From Phallusia fumigata (lineage: Eukaryota; Chordata; Ascidiacea; Phlebobranchia; Ascidiidae): a DNA stretch of 45,089 bases. The notes under the pieces are model-generated. The model had not been told where the DNA came from. It worked only from the letters and a program-made list of their open reading frames with translations, and did no database searches. The position numbers and the translations under genes are program-made. Location: NCBI GenBank assembly GCA_008931825.1, contig QXVZ01014274.1:1-45089 (forward strand), in the 5' to 3' direction. Positions 1 to 21,913 of this stretch are shown here, in pieces (positions within the stretch are counted from its first letter, which is position 1; each line of letters starts with the position of its first letter).

Positions 1-366
1 ATGTTAATTTTATTCACACGTGTTTACTTTTACGACCATTCAGTTTTGTTTAGAAATCACTAGTTGAAATTAGACAACCTAATACCTACATCAGAATTCC
101 AGTATGTGTTGCATGTTCTTAGTGCTCGGTTGGTGGCAGATTGGCCGGAGCCAGCAGTTAAAGCGCTTGTCCGTCGGAAAACACACCCACTGTTTTGGAA
201 CAGAAAATTTTACCAATTTTCCGCACAAACAAGTTTACAATTCGTAATAAAATACTTATCGTCGAAACTCAACTTATAGAACTTATTACGGAACTTATAG
301 AAAGTCACTTCAACAAGCGTTTTGAGTTGTATGTTGTCTCACAGTTTCACGGTTAATCGCTTACGC

Positions 367-674
367 CAGTGCTCGGCAACCTTTTTTAGTGACGTCACAC
401 TTTGAAACTTTCAAAATTCGGCGGCACACCTCAATCTGTGTTTTGCGCCAGGACAGCTTTTCGAACATGATAATTTCTACTGTGACCTTATTAAGCATCA
501 TAAATGCACACTGGGTATTCTAACCAGAGTTTGGATTAGAGAAGTGCCGACCAGCTGCAATGTTGAAATTTGCCAAGAGTAAAATGTTTTTGTTTTTTTA
601 AATAGTATGCCAATATAGAGTAACATTGCGGCACACGTAGCGTCGTCTCACGGCACACCGGTTGCGGAGCACTG
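367..674. mobile_element. Short non-autonomous hAT-type element (MITE)
   Basis: The left end reads CAGTGCTCGGCAACC and the right end is its near-perfect inverse (GGTTGCGGAGCACTG), giving 15-bp terminal inverted repeats with one mismatch. CAGTG ends are typical of hAT elements. The flanks are gcttacgc and gttacgca, an imperfect duplication (shared ttacgc) suggesting an aged 8-bp target site. The roughly 308-bp interior has no coding capacity and contains repeated GGCACAC motifs. It lies in a DUOX intron. Confidence 0.75.
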
Positions 675-892
675 GTTACGCAGTCTCGGTCTCGCTCCCG
701 CAAGGTTTCTACCGCAAACTGAGCTGAAATGTTAAGGATGCGTAACTACCTGCTGAACTTGTTTCGTCTGTAAACTCCNGGAGCACTGGTTACGCAGTCT
801 CGGTCTCGCTCCCGCAAGGTTTCTACCGCAAACTGAGCTGAAATGTTAAGGATGCGTAACTACCTGCTGAACTTGTTTCGTCTGTAAACTCC
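666..892. repeat. 113-bp direct duplication across an N (assembly join)
   Basis: Positions 666-778 recur at 780-892, separated only by the N at 779. The copies look identical by eye. This is what an unmerged contig overlap produces, not a biological tandem repeat. Confidence 0.85.
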
Positions 893-1466
893 AGGAGGGT
901 GAAGGGTGGTGAGGTAATGCATTGCGGCCCCCTGAAATATATCTGAAACCCCGACCGACGTCCCTGGTTTGTATCCTAAAACAAGCAGCGTTTTAGCTTG
1001 CTGGTTTAACCGTTAAGCAACGAGGGGGAATGACATGAAACATTTTTAAAGCCGAGCTCGATATGGCCCAATGCGGACCAAGAGCGCAAAAGTTGCCCGG
1101 ACATTTCTGGTCCCGAGGAGTCACACATTTCAGCCAAATAAATTGCACAATATAAAGTGCGGTTTGTGGTAAACGCCGACAAATACAATGAATTTGCTTC
1201 AAATCAAACAAATTGATTATCGATAAACTTACTAACCTGTGTAATTGGGAACTGCCGTAGTGACACCGAAGAGCGAAGTGTGGCAGTTGCCAAGCAAAGT
1301 CGGCAACCATTCGTACAAAATAATATTCTAAAAAAAAATTAAACATTCGTTAACGCAGCCCTAGAGACGCTTCAACCATACGAATCCTACATTAAATTCG
1401 ACGCTTCCTGGCTGCAGTTGCATCGAATTTAAACCCGCAGCGAGTCGCTTTAATTATTTCCAGTAC

Positions 1467-4400
1467 CTGGTAGGTTGCTACGTTTTGTATCCTCGCCTCA
1501 TCAAAAACTTGTTGGTCAGATAAGCTGTCATTCTGATCTCGTATCATCCTGGCCAGGTAGTTGTGATGACGAAACCACATGATGCTTAGGCTCAGATGAA
1601 AGGGATTTTCGTGTGCAACCCGACTTCCAATACCTTTGCACAAAAAAAACGATTATGTTGCCTGTTGAAGAACATCATTTTAATTCGAAAACAAAACTCT
1701 AGAATTTAGACCTTTTGGGCAGGTTATCAACATGTATGACGTAATAAACAACAAAACGGAGAAAACCGTTACAAAAACCGGTCGTACAGTTAAATTAAAA
1801 AAACTTAGTAACAAGAAACAAAAAGGCACTGACTGTAGAATCGTGTTGCCGACTTCAGCTGATAATCTCGAGATGTAACCGGGTTGTACAAGGGCAAGCC
1901 GATTGTGTTGAGCATTGGAAAGTTTCCGGTGTCATCAAGAGAAGCAAGTTCTCCACGACAGTCTGTGGGGTTGCTCTAAACGTTCGAACACGAAAACAAT
2001 TCATAAAATAGGTTGAAGCGAATCAAATCGCATAAGTAGCCAAAATGCTGGACACTGTCAGTTTGTGAGCTGCAGACAGTCCACAAAATCATATTGGCTT
2101 TTTGCTTTTATACTGTCAGTTTGAATTTCGTAAAGGTTCAATGCGACCTGACGCATACAGGCAGCTTTTGATTTTAAAAGTTTGTCATCAACAATCACAA
2201 GGGCTCGCAAGATGAAGTGTAAGTATCTACCTGACTGGAAAATAAATTGGATGTTGCGGTACGTGCAGGGCAAGAACTTTTGCGTAAACGAAGCTTGTCA
2301 GACCAAGTTTTACTGTTGCCGTAAATGCTGCTGCCGTCAAGAAAGGAAGTCACCGCGTTAAGCTGATTCCGGGGATGGTTGGGTGAATAGCCACTGTCCC
2401 TTTGATTGTACCTTGACCTCAAATAAGGAAGTTGTAATGCAGGGTCAAAAGTTGGGTCACCAGAAGGTACATCAATGTTAAAGTATTCTGGTGGACAGCC
2501 GGGACGTCCATCGTCTGTTATTTCGTGCATTACATGGCTTCCTGTTGAAAAGGTGTATTTGTTGCATGAAGATTTGAAGTTAAAAGTGGAAATAACCGTC
2601 GTTCTGAAGTGAATATTTATTCGGTCATTGATTATATTTCCTAAAAATAGTTTAAGATTTTATGATAGGTTTTCAAATACACTGCTTGATATTGATTTAG
2701 TTTTGCTTCTTTGAACGCGAAGGGACATTACTGGGAACTACTGGATATTACTCACTGCTTGTAGTCAGGCGTGATCCATTGCCATGACAACAAAACCGCA
2801 ACGCAAAGGCCGACTGAAAAGTTGAACTTGGGAAGGCGAAAAGCGTGGGACGATAATAAAACCGCAAAAAGTAAGTCGAATTCCAGTTTAACGGTTAACT
2901 ATTACCTAGAAACACGAACAGAGCTGTCTTGTTGTTAACGGATGGTAGACCCTCGCCGCCCGAAAATATTCCTGTGCTGATGGTTCGAGGGTTCGGGCGA
3001 TTCGCCCCAGACGGCGCGAAGACTCCGTCGGCGTAATGGGCGGGCAGACGTCGGGTAAATTCAGAATCTGTGATGGCAACAGGAAGCATGACGCAGATGC
3101 AGTGTGCGGTGATGCGTGACATGCTTTTCACGAAATGGTGAGAAACCTGTCGACTATACAAACATTGTCCACGCAAAGCGCAAGCGTGGCTACTTTGAGG
3201 AGCTTTCCTAAGCACAATAACAACTTACCCCAGACCCTATTGCTCATTAGTTAAATTTTAAAATCTTTTATGTCACAAAAGCGGTGACTTTGCATTGAAC
3301 TAATTAGGTATTGCAAATAAAAATAAACGTCAAATTTTAACACATTAAATCAACTTTCAATTGGCACCAAAATCAGAAAAATTTTGCACCAAGACAAATA
3401 AACGTTGCCCTTTGTTTCGTTTTTTGGTTGACAACAATAATTAGTTTTTCCCACCTATGCTCTCCTTTTGACTAAAATAGATGTTGTTGGGCGTACAGAG
3501 ACGATTTCGTAATGAACCGTAATAATGACAGGAGCCCCAGTCAGGCCTCTTTTTATTTTTAAGATTTGTAGCGCCTTTTTGGGGGTTAAACGATCTCCGA
3601 AGGGATCAATTTGCTTTTCAGGCCGGTGAAAAATATCTCCCTTTATCCTCGAAATCACAGTGTCGGTTGCATAACAGTCCCCGAGAATAAAGGCCAGTAA
3701 GCTTTCTTTATGTGACGACAATAAAGACGAATGTGACGTCAGAAAGCTAGGCCGGTAACCTTCTGTAGGCCATGTTTTGGGCTATTTTTGTAACGTTTTT
3801 TTGCGACTGCTAGGTGTCCAATGACACTCTTTACCTCACAACGGCTGAAAAGTCACGTAGAACGGTTTGCGTTACGCGCTGGTGGGAAAACACGGTTACT
3901 CACATGGCAATGACGTTGCGTAAGTAAGACAACCATTTTCTCCCACATCATTTGCCACGTTGTTTAAATCATTGAAAAACTAACTAAGCGACAAAATTTA
4001 GCTTGTGCAATCGGAAAATGATTGTTAAAACACGAATAAAAACAAACAAATAATCCATATACAAAGTAATAGCAGGTTTTTCAATCGACGAAAGTATTTT
4101 TGTCACAGGATTTGCCGCAATTGTTCGCTTTCGTTTCTCCCAACAACACTGCGTTAGCGGGATGTTTTTCAATGACCAACCTGGCGTTCCTGAGGCGGGG
4201 TTTCCCCTATTGTTGAACCATCCATCGTACGGCGAAAACTCCTTTCCACAAATACCTACAACTAAAAATTGGGTCGACAAGGTCATTTTTAATTTCTTGT
4301 ATTCGTACAATCGTCTAAACTGTAATGTTAGAAGCAGTTTACCAATAACCCAGTAGGGGTTTATCCCTTTGTTGTACAAAACTCGACGGAGCCGGAAAAT

Positions 4401-5525
4401 CGCGCCCACAAGTATCCGTAAAAGATGACTGCTTTTGATTTATCAAAATCCCTAAGTTTAGGACCAAAAGAGGTGTTTTATGGTGACATATCGGTGTAGA
4501 TGTTAGCAATTAAAGTCCCTTTTTAGGATTATTTATCTGTTGCAATGAAGCGCAACAAAACATGCGGAGGTTTCATCACGTAGCAACATTTCAAGACGCA
4601 AGGTCAGCTTTTAACGAGACAGGGGATACCGCCACTTGGAAAATCCAAGGGTAAAAATAACAAACTAAGATTTATAAAGAGCTCTTGCGATCATGACGTC
4701 AAACAGCGGCCAAATCATCCCCGGGAAATTTGCAAGACTAGACAAAAATCTACAGGACTTCTAAGAAACCGGGCCTTTCTCATAATTGTGGCGGCGGTTT
4801 CGGTAGAATGGGGCCATTGCAAAGTTCACTCTTGTGTGAAATTGTGAAGATCGCCGTGTGGTATGGTAAGGGGCATTGTTCCACAGTACAAAGGTAAATG
4901 TTTTCGCCTACTAACATTCAAACGAGCAGGACACATGTCCGAGTATAAGCCACATTTTAATTGACAGTTTCATCAATGCGGATGTCCGAAAATACTTGTA
5001 CGTAATTGTTAGAACAAAGTGTGGGTTTAGCAAAATCTCAACTTAGAATGATATAATCAGTGCAAATGCCTTGTTCAAACATTTGTTTTTCTATCAACGT
5101 CACATCAACAGAATGAACCTGGCGCCAAACGATGCGATATGACAAATATTGTCTTGAATTCAGTGCGATCTAACAAAAGGTTCATACATAGCTTTGCCAT
5201 TATTTCAAAATTAAACAAACCATGCCAATATAATACCTACGAACATTTATAAGACGTTGTTGTGATATTTGGGGATTAATACAGATGGAATACGCCTCAC
5301 AAACATCGAAATCCCACGTTGTGGATTCAGTAACAACTATTCATTTTAGTGTTGCGAGCTGTTGCAAAGAAGACAAACTGCCTGGCACTACCATTCAATA
5401 ACACGGACATGAATTCAGTTTTTTTACAGAAACTGCTCAGGGTATAAAAAACGATAAAAAATCTTACCTGCCAAAACTGCAATAAGCAGTATAACTTCAC
5501 TCCACCTGTTCCTAATTTTAACCAT
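1467..5525 (-). CDS. DUOX: Dual oxidase (DUOX), N-terminal part, gene runs off the left edge
   Basis: DUOX enzymes are membrane NADPH oxidases that release hydrogen peroxide and carry an extracellular peroxidase-homology domain. Six minus-strand exons join in phase: 5468-5525, 4181-4255, 2906-3067, 2231-2541, 1834-1975 and 1467-1633 (305 codons). Exon 1 starts at an ATG and encodes a basic N-terminus followed by a hydrophobic run (VILLIAVLA), a good signal peptide. Exon 2 has the DUOX hallmark YDGWFNN. Exon 3 has ADGVF, RPNPRTIS and KTALFVFLG. Exon 4 has RPGCPPEYFNI, PRNQLNAVTSFLDGSSIYG and KTWSDKLR. Exon 5 has LASLDDTGNFP. Exon 6 has MWFRHHNYLA and ends at ATYQ. Order and content match the DUOX peroxidase domain rather than peroxidasin, because of YDGW near the N-terminus and no LRR or Ig region. 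EF-hands, the six-helix haem domain and the NADPH domain must lie left of position 1. No DUOXA maturation-factor gene was seen nearby. Confidence 0.92.
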
Positions 5526-7187
5526 ATTTGGAAACCCTAAAAATAAGAGATACCTGGTTTTTCGACCTTGAAAACTTGTTTTGTTTTCTCCAAGGCTGCC
5601 TGGCTGCTAAAACGGAGTTTGCACCTGTTGTAGGACAAACCTCGCCAACTACATTTGTGGTGCGTAACGCTAAGCGACGAGCTGTTTTTTATTCTGTGGT
5701 ATCGTCGTCACCGAGCGTTTTTCACTGCGCATTTGAAAAAGCGGAGGTTCAATGTGTCATCCCGACAGTTGCGTCGCTGGTTTAACGCAGTCTGGCGTTT
5801 GGCGAGGTGCAAACAAACACAGCGAACAAAAATAAAAGATTTTCTCTATGGGCCGTGAATGGTCAACTTCCCAGCTATTCACGTGGAAACAGTGGTAGAA
5901 TGCGATATTGACTTTAAGTACGCCGCGAGGCTCTGTTTTTTGCTGCAGTGTTTCTGATTTTTTTATTTGTTTGTACACATCTGTCCACCCTGGGAAACAA
6001 TTTAATGCGTCTAAATTTATCCACAGGTGCTTCTTTTTGCAGTTTGTTTCGGTGTTTAATTAAAACTTGAACGATAAAGGGGATAAAAATAAGAATGTGG
6101 GTCCCAATTACCGAGACGATATGCAAAAAAGTACAGAACAAAATGACGTTGGTTTCTATTTTGCTTTCTGTCTTACCATATATCCAGAAGTGGGTTCGCG
6201 GCATATAACTTCACATTTTTAACATGATTTCTCCATCCCTAAAGGCCAATTTTATGCTTCCACCATTTTATTGCTTCGTTGTACAATATATTTGCCAATT
6301 AATATTTAAGTTCCTTGCTACTAATTTCTTTTTAAAGGTTGGCATCAATACTGTGATGACATCCTATAAACTTAGAAACAAAAGACTTAAGAAGTAGCTT
6401 AATCAAAAAAACAAACTTTTTATCTTGCAAACGTTTTAATACTCGCTGTTGTCATTACCACTGTATATAAAAGCAATTGTTAAAACGTTTGTATTACATT
6501 GTATTCATGATTGTAAAGTACTCAAGGTCTTAGGCAGTTATCTTATAATTAAAATACTACGTTTATTATTACAAGCGATGTTAATCATTACAGGCCAACT
6601 ATTGAGAATATAGGCCTGATTGGTCATCTTTCCAAACACTATATTTTAGAACAAAATTTGCAGAGTTATTTATGACTAAATTGGATATTTACAAGTTTTC
6701 TTCCACAATCAAGTGGGCCTAGGAAAAATTCACTAGCTTTTCATTGGTCTTTACCGCTTAAATATCATCTTCGTCGGCGTGTCGAACCTTACCCAAAAGT
6801 CAACGTCCGGCATCGAGAAGTGAAAAAGGCAACCGCAACTGAAAAAAAGTACACGACTCACCTGCGGCACTNTGATTGGTCATCTTTCCAAACACTATAT
6901 TTCAGAACAAAATTTGCAGAGTTATTTATGACTAATATTTACAAGTTTTCTTCCACGATCAAGTGGGCCTAGGAAAAATTCACTAGCTTTTCATTGGTCT
7001 TTACCGCTTAAATAGCATCTTCGTCGGCGTGTCGAACCGTACACAAAAGTCAACATCCGGCATCGAGAAGCGAAAAAGGCAACCGCAACTGAAAAAAAGT
7101 ACACGACTCACCTGCGGCACTGTGCGGATTACTTCACAGTCGATAAAAGGTTTTGCAGGTTAAGTGTGGTCCAAGCGCCAGGTTACC
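5526..7187. promoter_or_regulatory. Divergent intergenic region between DUOX and the 5-alpha-reductase
   Basis: This 1.66-kb interval separates the DUOX start codon (minus, 5525) from the 5-alpha-reductase start codon (plus, 7188), so both promoters must lie here. About 250 bp is an assembly duplication, leaving a true distance near 1.4 kb. A GATAAAAGG motif at 7142-7150 is a weak TATA-like candidate about 40 bp upstream of the plus-strand ATG. No coding exon could be supported. A minus-strand open frame at 5914-6204 with hydrophobic segments matched no family I know. Confidence 0.6.
6617..7121. repeat. Two diverged copies of a 255-bp upstream segment joined by an N
   Basis: Positions 6617-6871 and 6873-7121 are the same sequence with seven substitutions and one 6-bp deletion (about 3% divergence), separated by the N at 6872. 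The pattern fits two alleles placed in tandem by the assembler. The first copy may not exist at this place in the genome. Confidence 0.85.
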
Positions 7188-9805
7188 ATGGAATTCAGTT
7201 TGGCCCTCATCGAATGGCTTTCTTTGATTGTTGTTATGGCTGGAACGCTTGCATTAGTGACACACTTCTTCGGCCGTACTCCGCAGTACGGAAAACACAG
7301 CCAGGATGCAAAGTTCAGTAAGTTTTGGTTTTACAGGAAAGTCTAACAACTGCTGCGTAAATNNGCATTAGTGACACACTTCTTCGGCCGTACTCCGCAG
7401 TACGGAAAACACAGCCAGGATGCAAAGTTCAGTAAGTTTTGGTTTTACAGGAAAGTCTAACAACTGCTGCGTAAATAGTCTCAGAATGCTTGGTATGCCT
7501 TATTTTAGTACATTTCCAACTTCTCAATCGTTTTTGCACCACACTGTTAAGTTTCGTAAAAAATCCTTTTAGATTTGTTTGTATCTATTATTGGTGACAT
7601 TAGCAATTGTTAAAACGACTGCTATAATTAGTTATTCTAGTACACCGTCCTCTTTGCGTGCTGTCAAATCCTGTTCATTCTCAACATTGCAACGCTAGTC
7701 ACAGTAAACCTTGTTTTGGCAGCTTTAAATGCCCGTTTGGCTTGGGTCTTGCAAGAGTGTCCATCGTGTCTTGTTCCAGCATACATCGTGTACGCCGTTG
7801 GCCCCGGGAACATTGCGGCACCGCATTTAATCATTACACTGTTGTTCACGGCACACTACTTCCAAAGGTCAGTGACCCTTCGTACAAACAGCTAAGGTAA
7901 CTGTTTATTGTTTGATCAATGGCGTACTTTGTAGTCTTATGATTAGCAGTAATAGGGAAAGAATACCGAAAACTGCAACACAATCTCGGAGAAAGATATA
8001 ATGAAGTTACTAAGCTGATTGTTGGATAAGTCTCTTCAGTGTTTTAACACTAGTTTATCATCTGTGAATAATAACAACGCCAGTTAAATTAATGCTACTT
8101 TAAATAATGCTGACAAAATTCAACATGTAGTTACATTGGAGGCATCGCGTTTGTTTTAATGCTGAGTTTNCTGTGAATAATAACAACGCCAGTTAAATTA
8201 ATGCTACTTTAAATAATGCTGACAAAATTCAACATGTAGTTACATTGGAGGCATCGCGTTTGTTTTAATGCTAAGTTTAAAACAAGAACATGAACATCAC
8301 TTTTGAAACCAGATCAAAATTTGCAGTGGAGTGTCTTGTGTACATGGTGGTCGTTCTGTCCGCCAGCATTACGACGTACTGCAAGGTGTGGGCTTTCCGA
8401 AACCTTACATTCAGGATTCTAAACTGGTGGCAGAACCGTGTAATCTAGGGCCGCGGAGTTAACTGCTTGGCAATGTTAACAGGAACATGGCCATCAACAA
8501 CTAAAGGGCCTGGTCAATGATTAATTTGCGATCAAGCTCAATTGCCTAATGTTGGCAGTGATCAGTACAAAAGACATGCTTTGCAACTGTTCTGCTTGCA
8601 GGACGTTTATATACCCGATGTTGATGAACAAACAAAGCAAACCGGTTCCAGTCTCCATCATGATATTTGGGTTCACGTTTACCAGTGTCAACGGTTTTGC
8701 GATAGCTGGTCACCAGAGCAAGTACGGAAGCCTTGACGGGGAGTGGATGCATTCAACCCAATTTGTAGTTGGTGGGTGGAGTTAGATAAAAACCAATGAA
8801 TCCTTAAAGCCATTACGATATTTGAAAGGACAATCCTAATTGACAAATAATCCCTACTAAACTTGGGATAATCAGTGACTGAGGGTCAGAAGCCACCCAC
8901 AGTTAATCAAACCACTACATCAAAGTGTTATGTTTGCGTAAAAAGTCATATTTGCATCATAGTTTTGACCTTATGGACCTCGTCGGACTGGTTAAACATC
9001 GTAATTTGGTTAAACATTGCCCTTCAAACCGCATCAAGTTTGTGCTGAACCTACAAGATTTTAACGCAGCTGTATTTTCACAAAGGCATATTAATGTGGA
9101 TTCTCGGAATGGGCATTAACCTGCACAGCGATCACATCCTTCGCAATCTCAGGAAAGAGGGCGATTCAGGATACAAGATTCCTCGAGGTGGATTTTTCAA
9201 CTACGTTTCAGGAGCAAATTACTTCGGTGAAATAGTGGAGTGGTGTGGACTAGCGGTCGCCTCAAATTTTGGACTTCCACTGAGTTGCTTCGCTCTTTCT
9301 ACGATGTTTGTGATTGGAACCCGCGCCATAGCTCATCACAAGTAAGATTTGGTGCTTCAGTTTTTGTGTAGTCGTTAATGCATGTACACAGCTGTGGGGT
9401 GAACGTGGACTAACATAAGGTTACAAATTGTTTGAAAAAGTGGTTCCCACCCTTTTTATACCCAAATCTTCCAACGGAAATGTGATTCGTAAATAGTATG
9501 CCAAAGCTCTTACAATTGATAAACTACTTTTCCCTACAATGGAGATTTTTTTCTAGTTGGGGACCACTGGTTCAAAACAACACCACTAGTAAACGTAGCT
9601 TTATTGGCAAAATTCCACAGTGGAATGCTAGAAATCTTTTTAAAAGAACCTGGGCATCGAAACAACTTTTCTCAACTAGGCGAACTTCACAACATACCCT
9701 GGTTTGCCTCATGTGTAACTTACATTTTTCCTTTTCAGGTTTTATCTGCAAAAGTTTGAAGACTACCCACCGAACAGGAAGGCTGTCATTCCTTTTTTGC
9801 TGTAA
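7188..9805 (+). CDS. SRD5A1/2-like: Steroid 5-alpha-reductase (3-oxo-5-alpha-steroid 4-dehydrogenase), complete
   Basis: Members of this ER-membrane family reduce the 4,5 double bond of 3-oxo-delta-4 steroids using NADPH. Five exons join in phase: 7188-7317, 7723-7867, 8602-8771, 9086-9341 and 9739-9805, totalling 768 nt (255 aa plus TAA). Human SRD5A1 and SRD5A2 have 259 and 254 aa. The ATG sits in a strong context (taccATGG). Visible signatures are QYGKH (exon 1), AWVLQECPS (exon 2), HYFQRTFIYP across exons 2-3, GMGINLHSDHILRNLRK, GYKIPRGG and GANYFGEIVEW (exon 4), and the family ending KFEDYPPNRKAVIPFLL (exons 4-5). Glu55 and Tyr89 align with SRD5A2 Glu57 and Tyr91, the residues that contact the steroid ketone. 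Several hydrophobic helices agree with a multi-pass protein. Exon 1 is partly duplicated after an NN at 7363, an assembly artefact. Whether the substrate is a steroid in this animal is not shown by sequence. Confidence 0.96.
7251..7476. repeat. 112-bp duplication of the 5-alpha-reductase exon 1 end across NN
   Basis: Positions 7251-7362, covering the last 67 bases of exon 1, its donor site and early intron, recur at 7365-7476 after two Ns. The copies look identical. The second exon-1 fragment has no start codon and is read here as an unmerged contig overlap, not a second exon. Confidence 0.85.
8062..8278. repeat. 108-bp intronic duplication across an N
   Basis: Positions 8062-8169 recur at 8171-8278 after the N at 8170, with one substitution (gctgagttt versus gctaagttt). 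It lies in intron 2 of the 5-alpha-reductase gene and is an assembly-join artefact. Confidence 0.85.
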
Positions 9806-9837
9806 ATTTCGTACAAAACCCTACTTTGTCCCACCAA

Positions 9838-9843
9838 AATAAA
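9838..9843 (+). terminator. Polyadenylation signal of the 5-alpha-reductase gene
   Basis: AATAAA lies 32 bases after the stop codon, the first canonical hexamer downstream of it. Confidence 0.7.
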
Positions 9844-9863
9844 TTCCTTGGTTTCCGACGCAG

Positions 9864-9869
9864 TTTATT
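9864..9869 (-). terminator. Probable polyadenylation signal of RBPJ
   Basis: On the minus strand this reads AATAAA and is the first canonical hexamer seen downstream of the RBPJ stop at 10510. It implies a 3' UTR of roughly 650 bases and cleavage around 9845-9855. Confidence 0.55.
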
Positions 9870-10509
9870 GTAACGAACCGTGGATTATTGCAACAACCAT
9901 CGGCTCCAGCGTCACGATTCGCAGAACCAAAAGACATCCGAAAGAAAAACAATAAAAAAATCTGGCAACAACTTCATGTAGAAAGCGAGGGGCGAGCACA
10001 AAAAAAACACAGCGCGGCGATTGGAACGAAACTAGTTGAGGACGCTCAAGTAGTTCCGGTTTAGTGATGACTTTACTCGAAATGTTTCGTGTGTACTTTG
10101 TGGCCAAACGAAGGTCACTCGGTTGAACTTTAAAATACGAAAGCAAAATAAATAAAGCGTTCCTGCAACGGTTAGAAGCTGTGGATAGCAGATATAGCGT
10201 CACCCTTGGGAGTTGAGGCTTGCAGAGGGACCGGACTTGACGCCAAACGCGAAAAACAAAACAAAAAAACGGTTTGAAGAAACGTGCTCGACAAAGGTGT
10301 AGCTCCGTTCAAGCAAGAAATAAAAACTGCCGCGGGTAGATCTCTGCGTTTCCGTCTTCATTCGCTGTGGTATCCAACCTCCACAGTCAATGTGTGGCGT
10401 ATAGTAATGTGGAAGGCCACTCTGCGTCTGCAGAATCGTACACGGTATGTGCTAACCCACGACTGCCCTCGCGCGGTTGCTCCTAGTGCAGGTTGGCGTC
10501 CGCATGGTG

Positions 10510-21913
<11,404 letters not shown>

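Larger units (their letters stand above)
1..1466. other. DUOX intron sequence with a MITE and an N-joined duplication
   Basis: No further DUOX exon could be recognised on the minus strand after the donor at 1466/1465 (reading GTACTG), so the next exon is probably outside the window. The stretch holds a hAT-type MITE (367-674) and a 113-bp direct duplication around an N at 779. Short open frames here (for example 993-1346) show no family resemblance. Confidence 0.6.

Noticed and set aside
5914-6204. Minus-strand frame with hydrophobic stretch upstream of DUOX
   Set aside because: A donor after MPRTHFWIYG would fit DUOX exon 2 in phase, but it gives no signal peptide; the exon at 5468-5525 fits better in phase, signal peptide and position.
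9498-9842. 114-codon plus-strand frame over the end of the 5-alpha-reductase gene
   Set aside because: It overlaps the last exon in a different frame and starts in the intron; it is a shadow of the real exon at 9739-9805.
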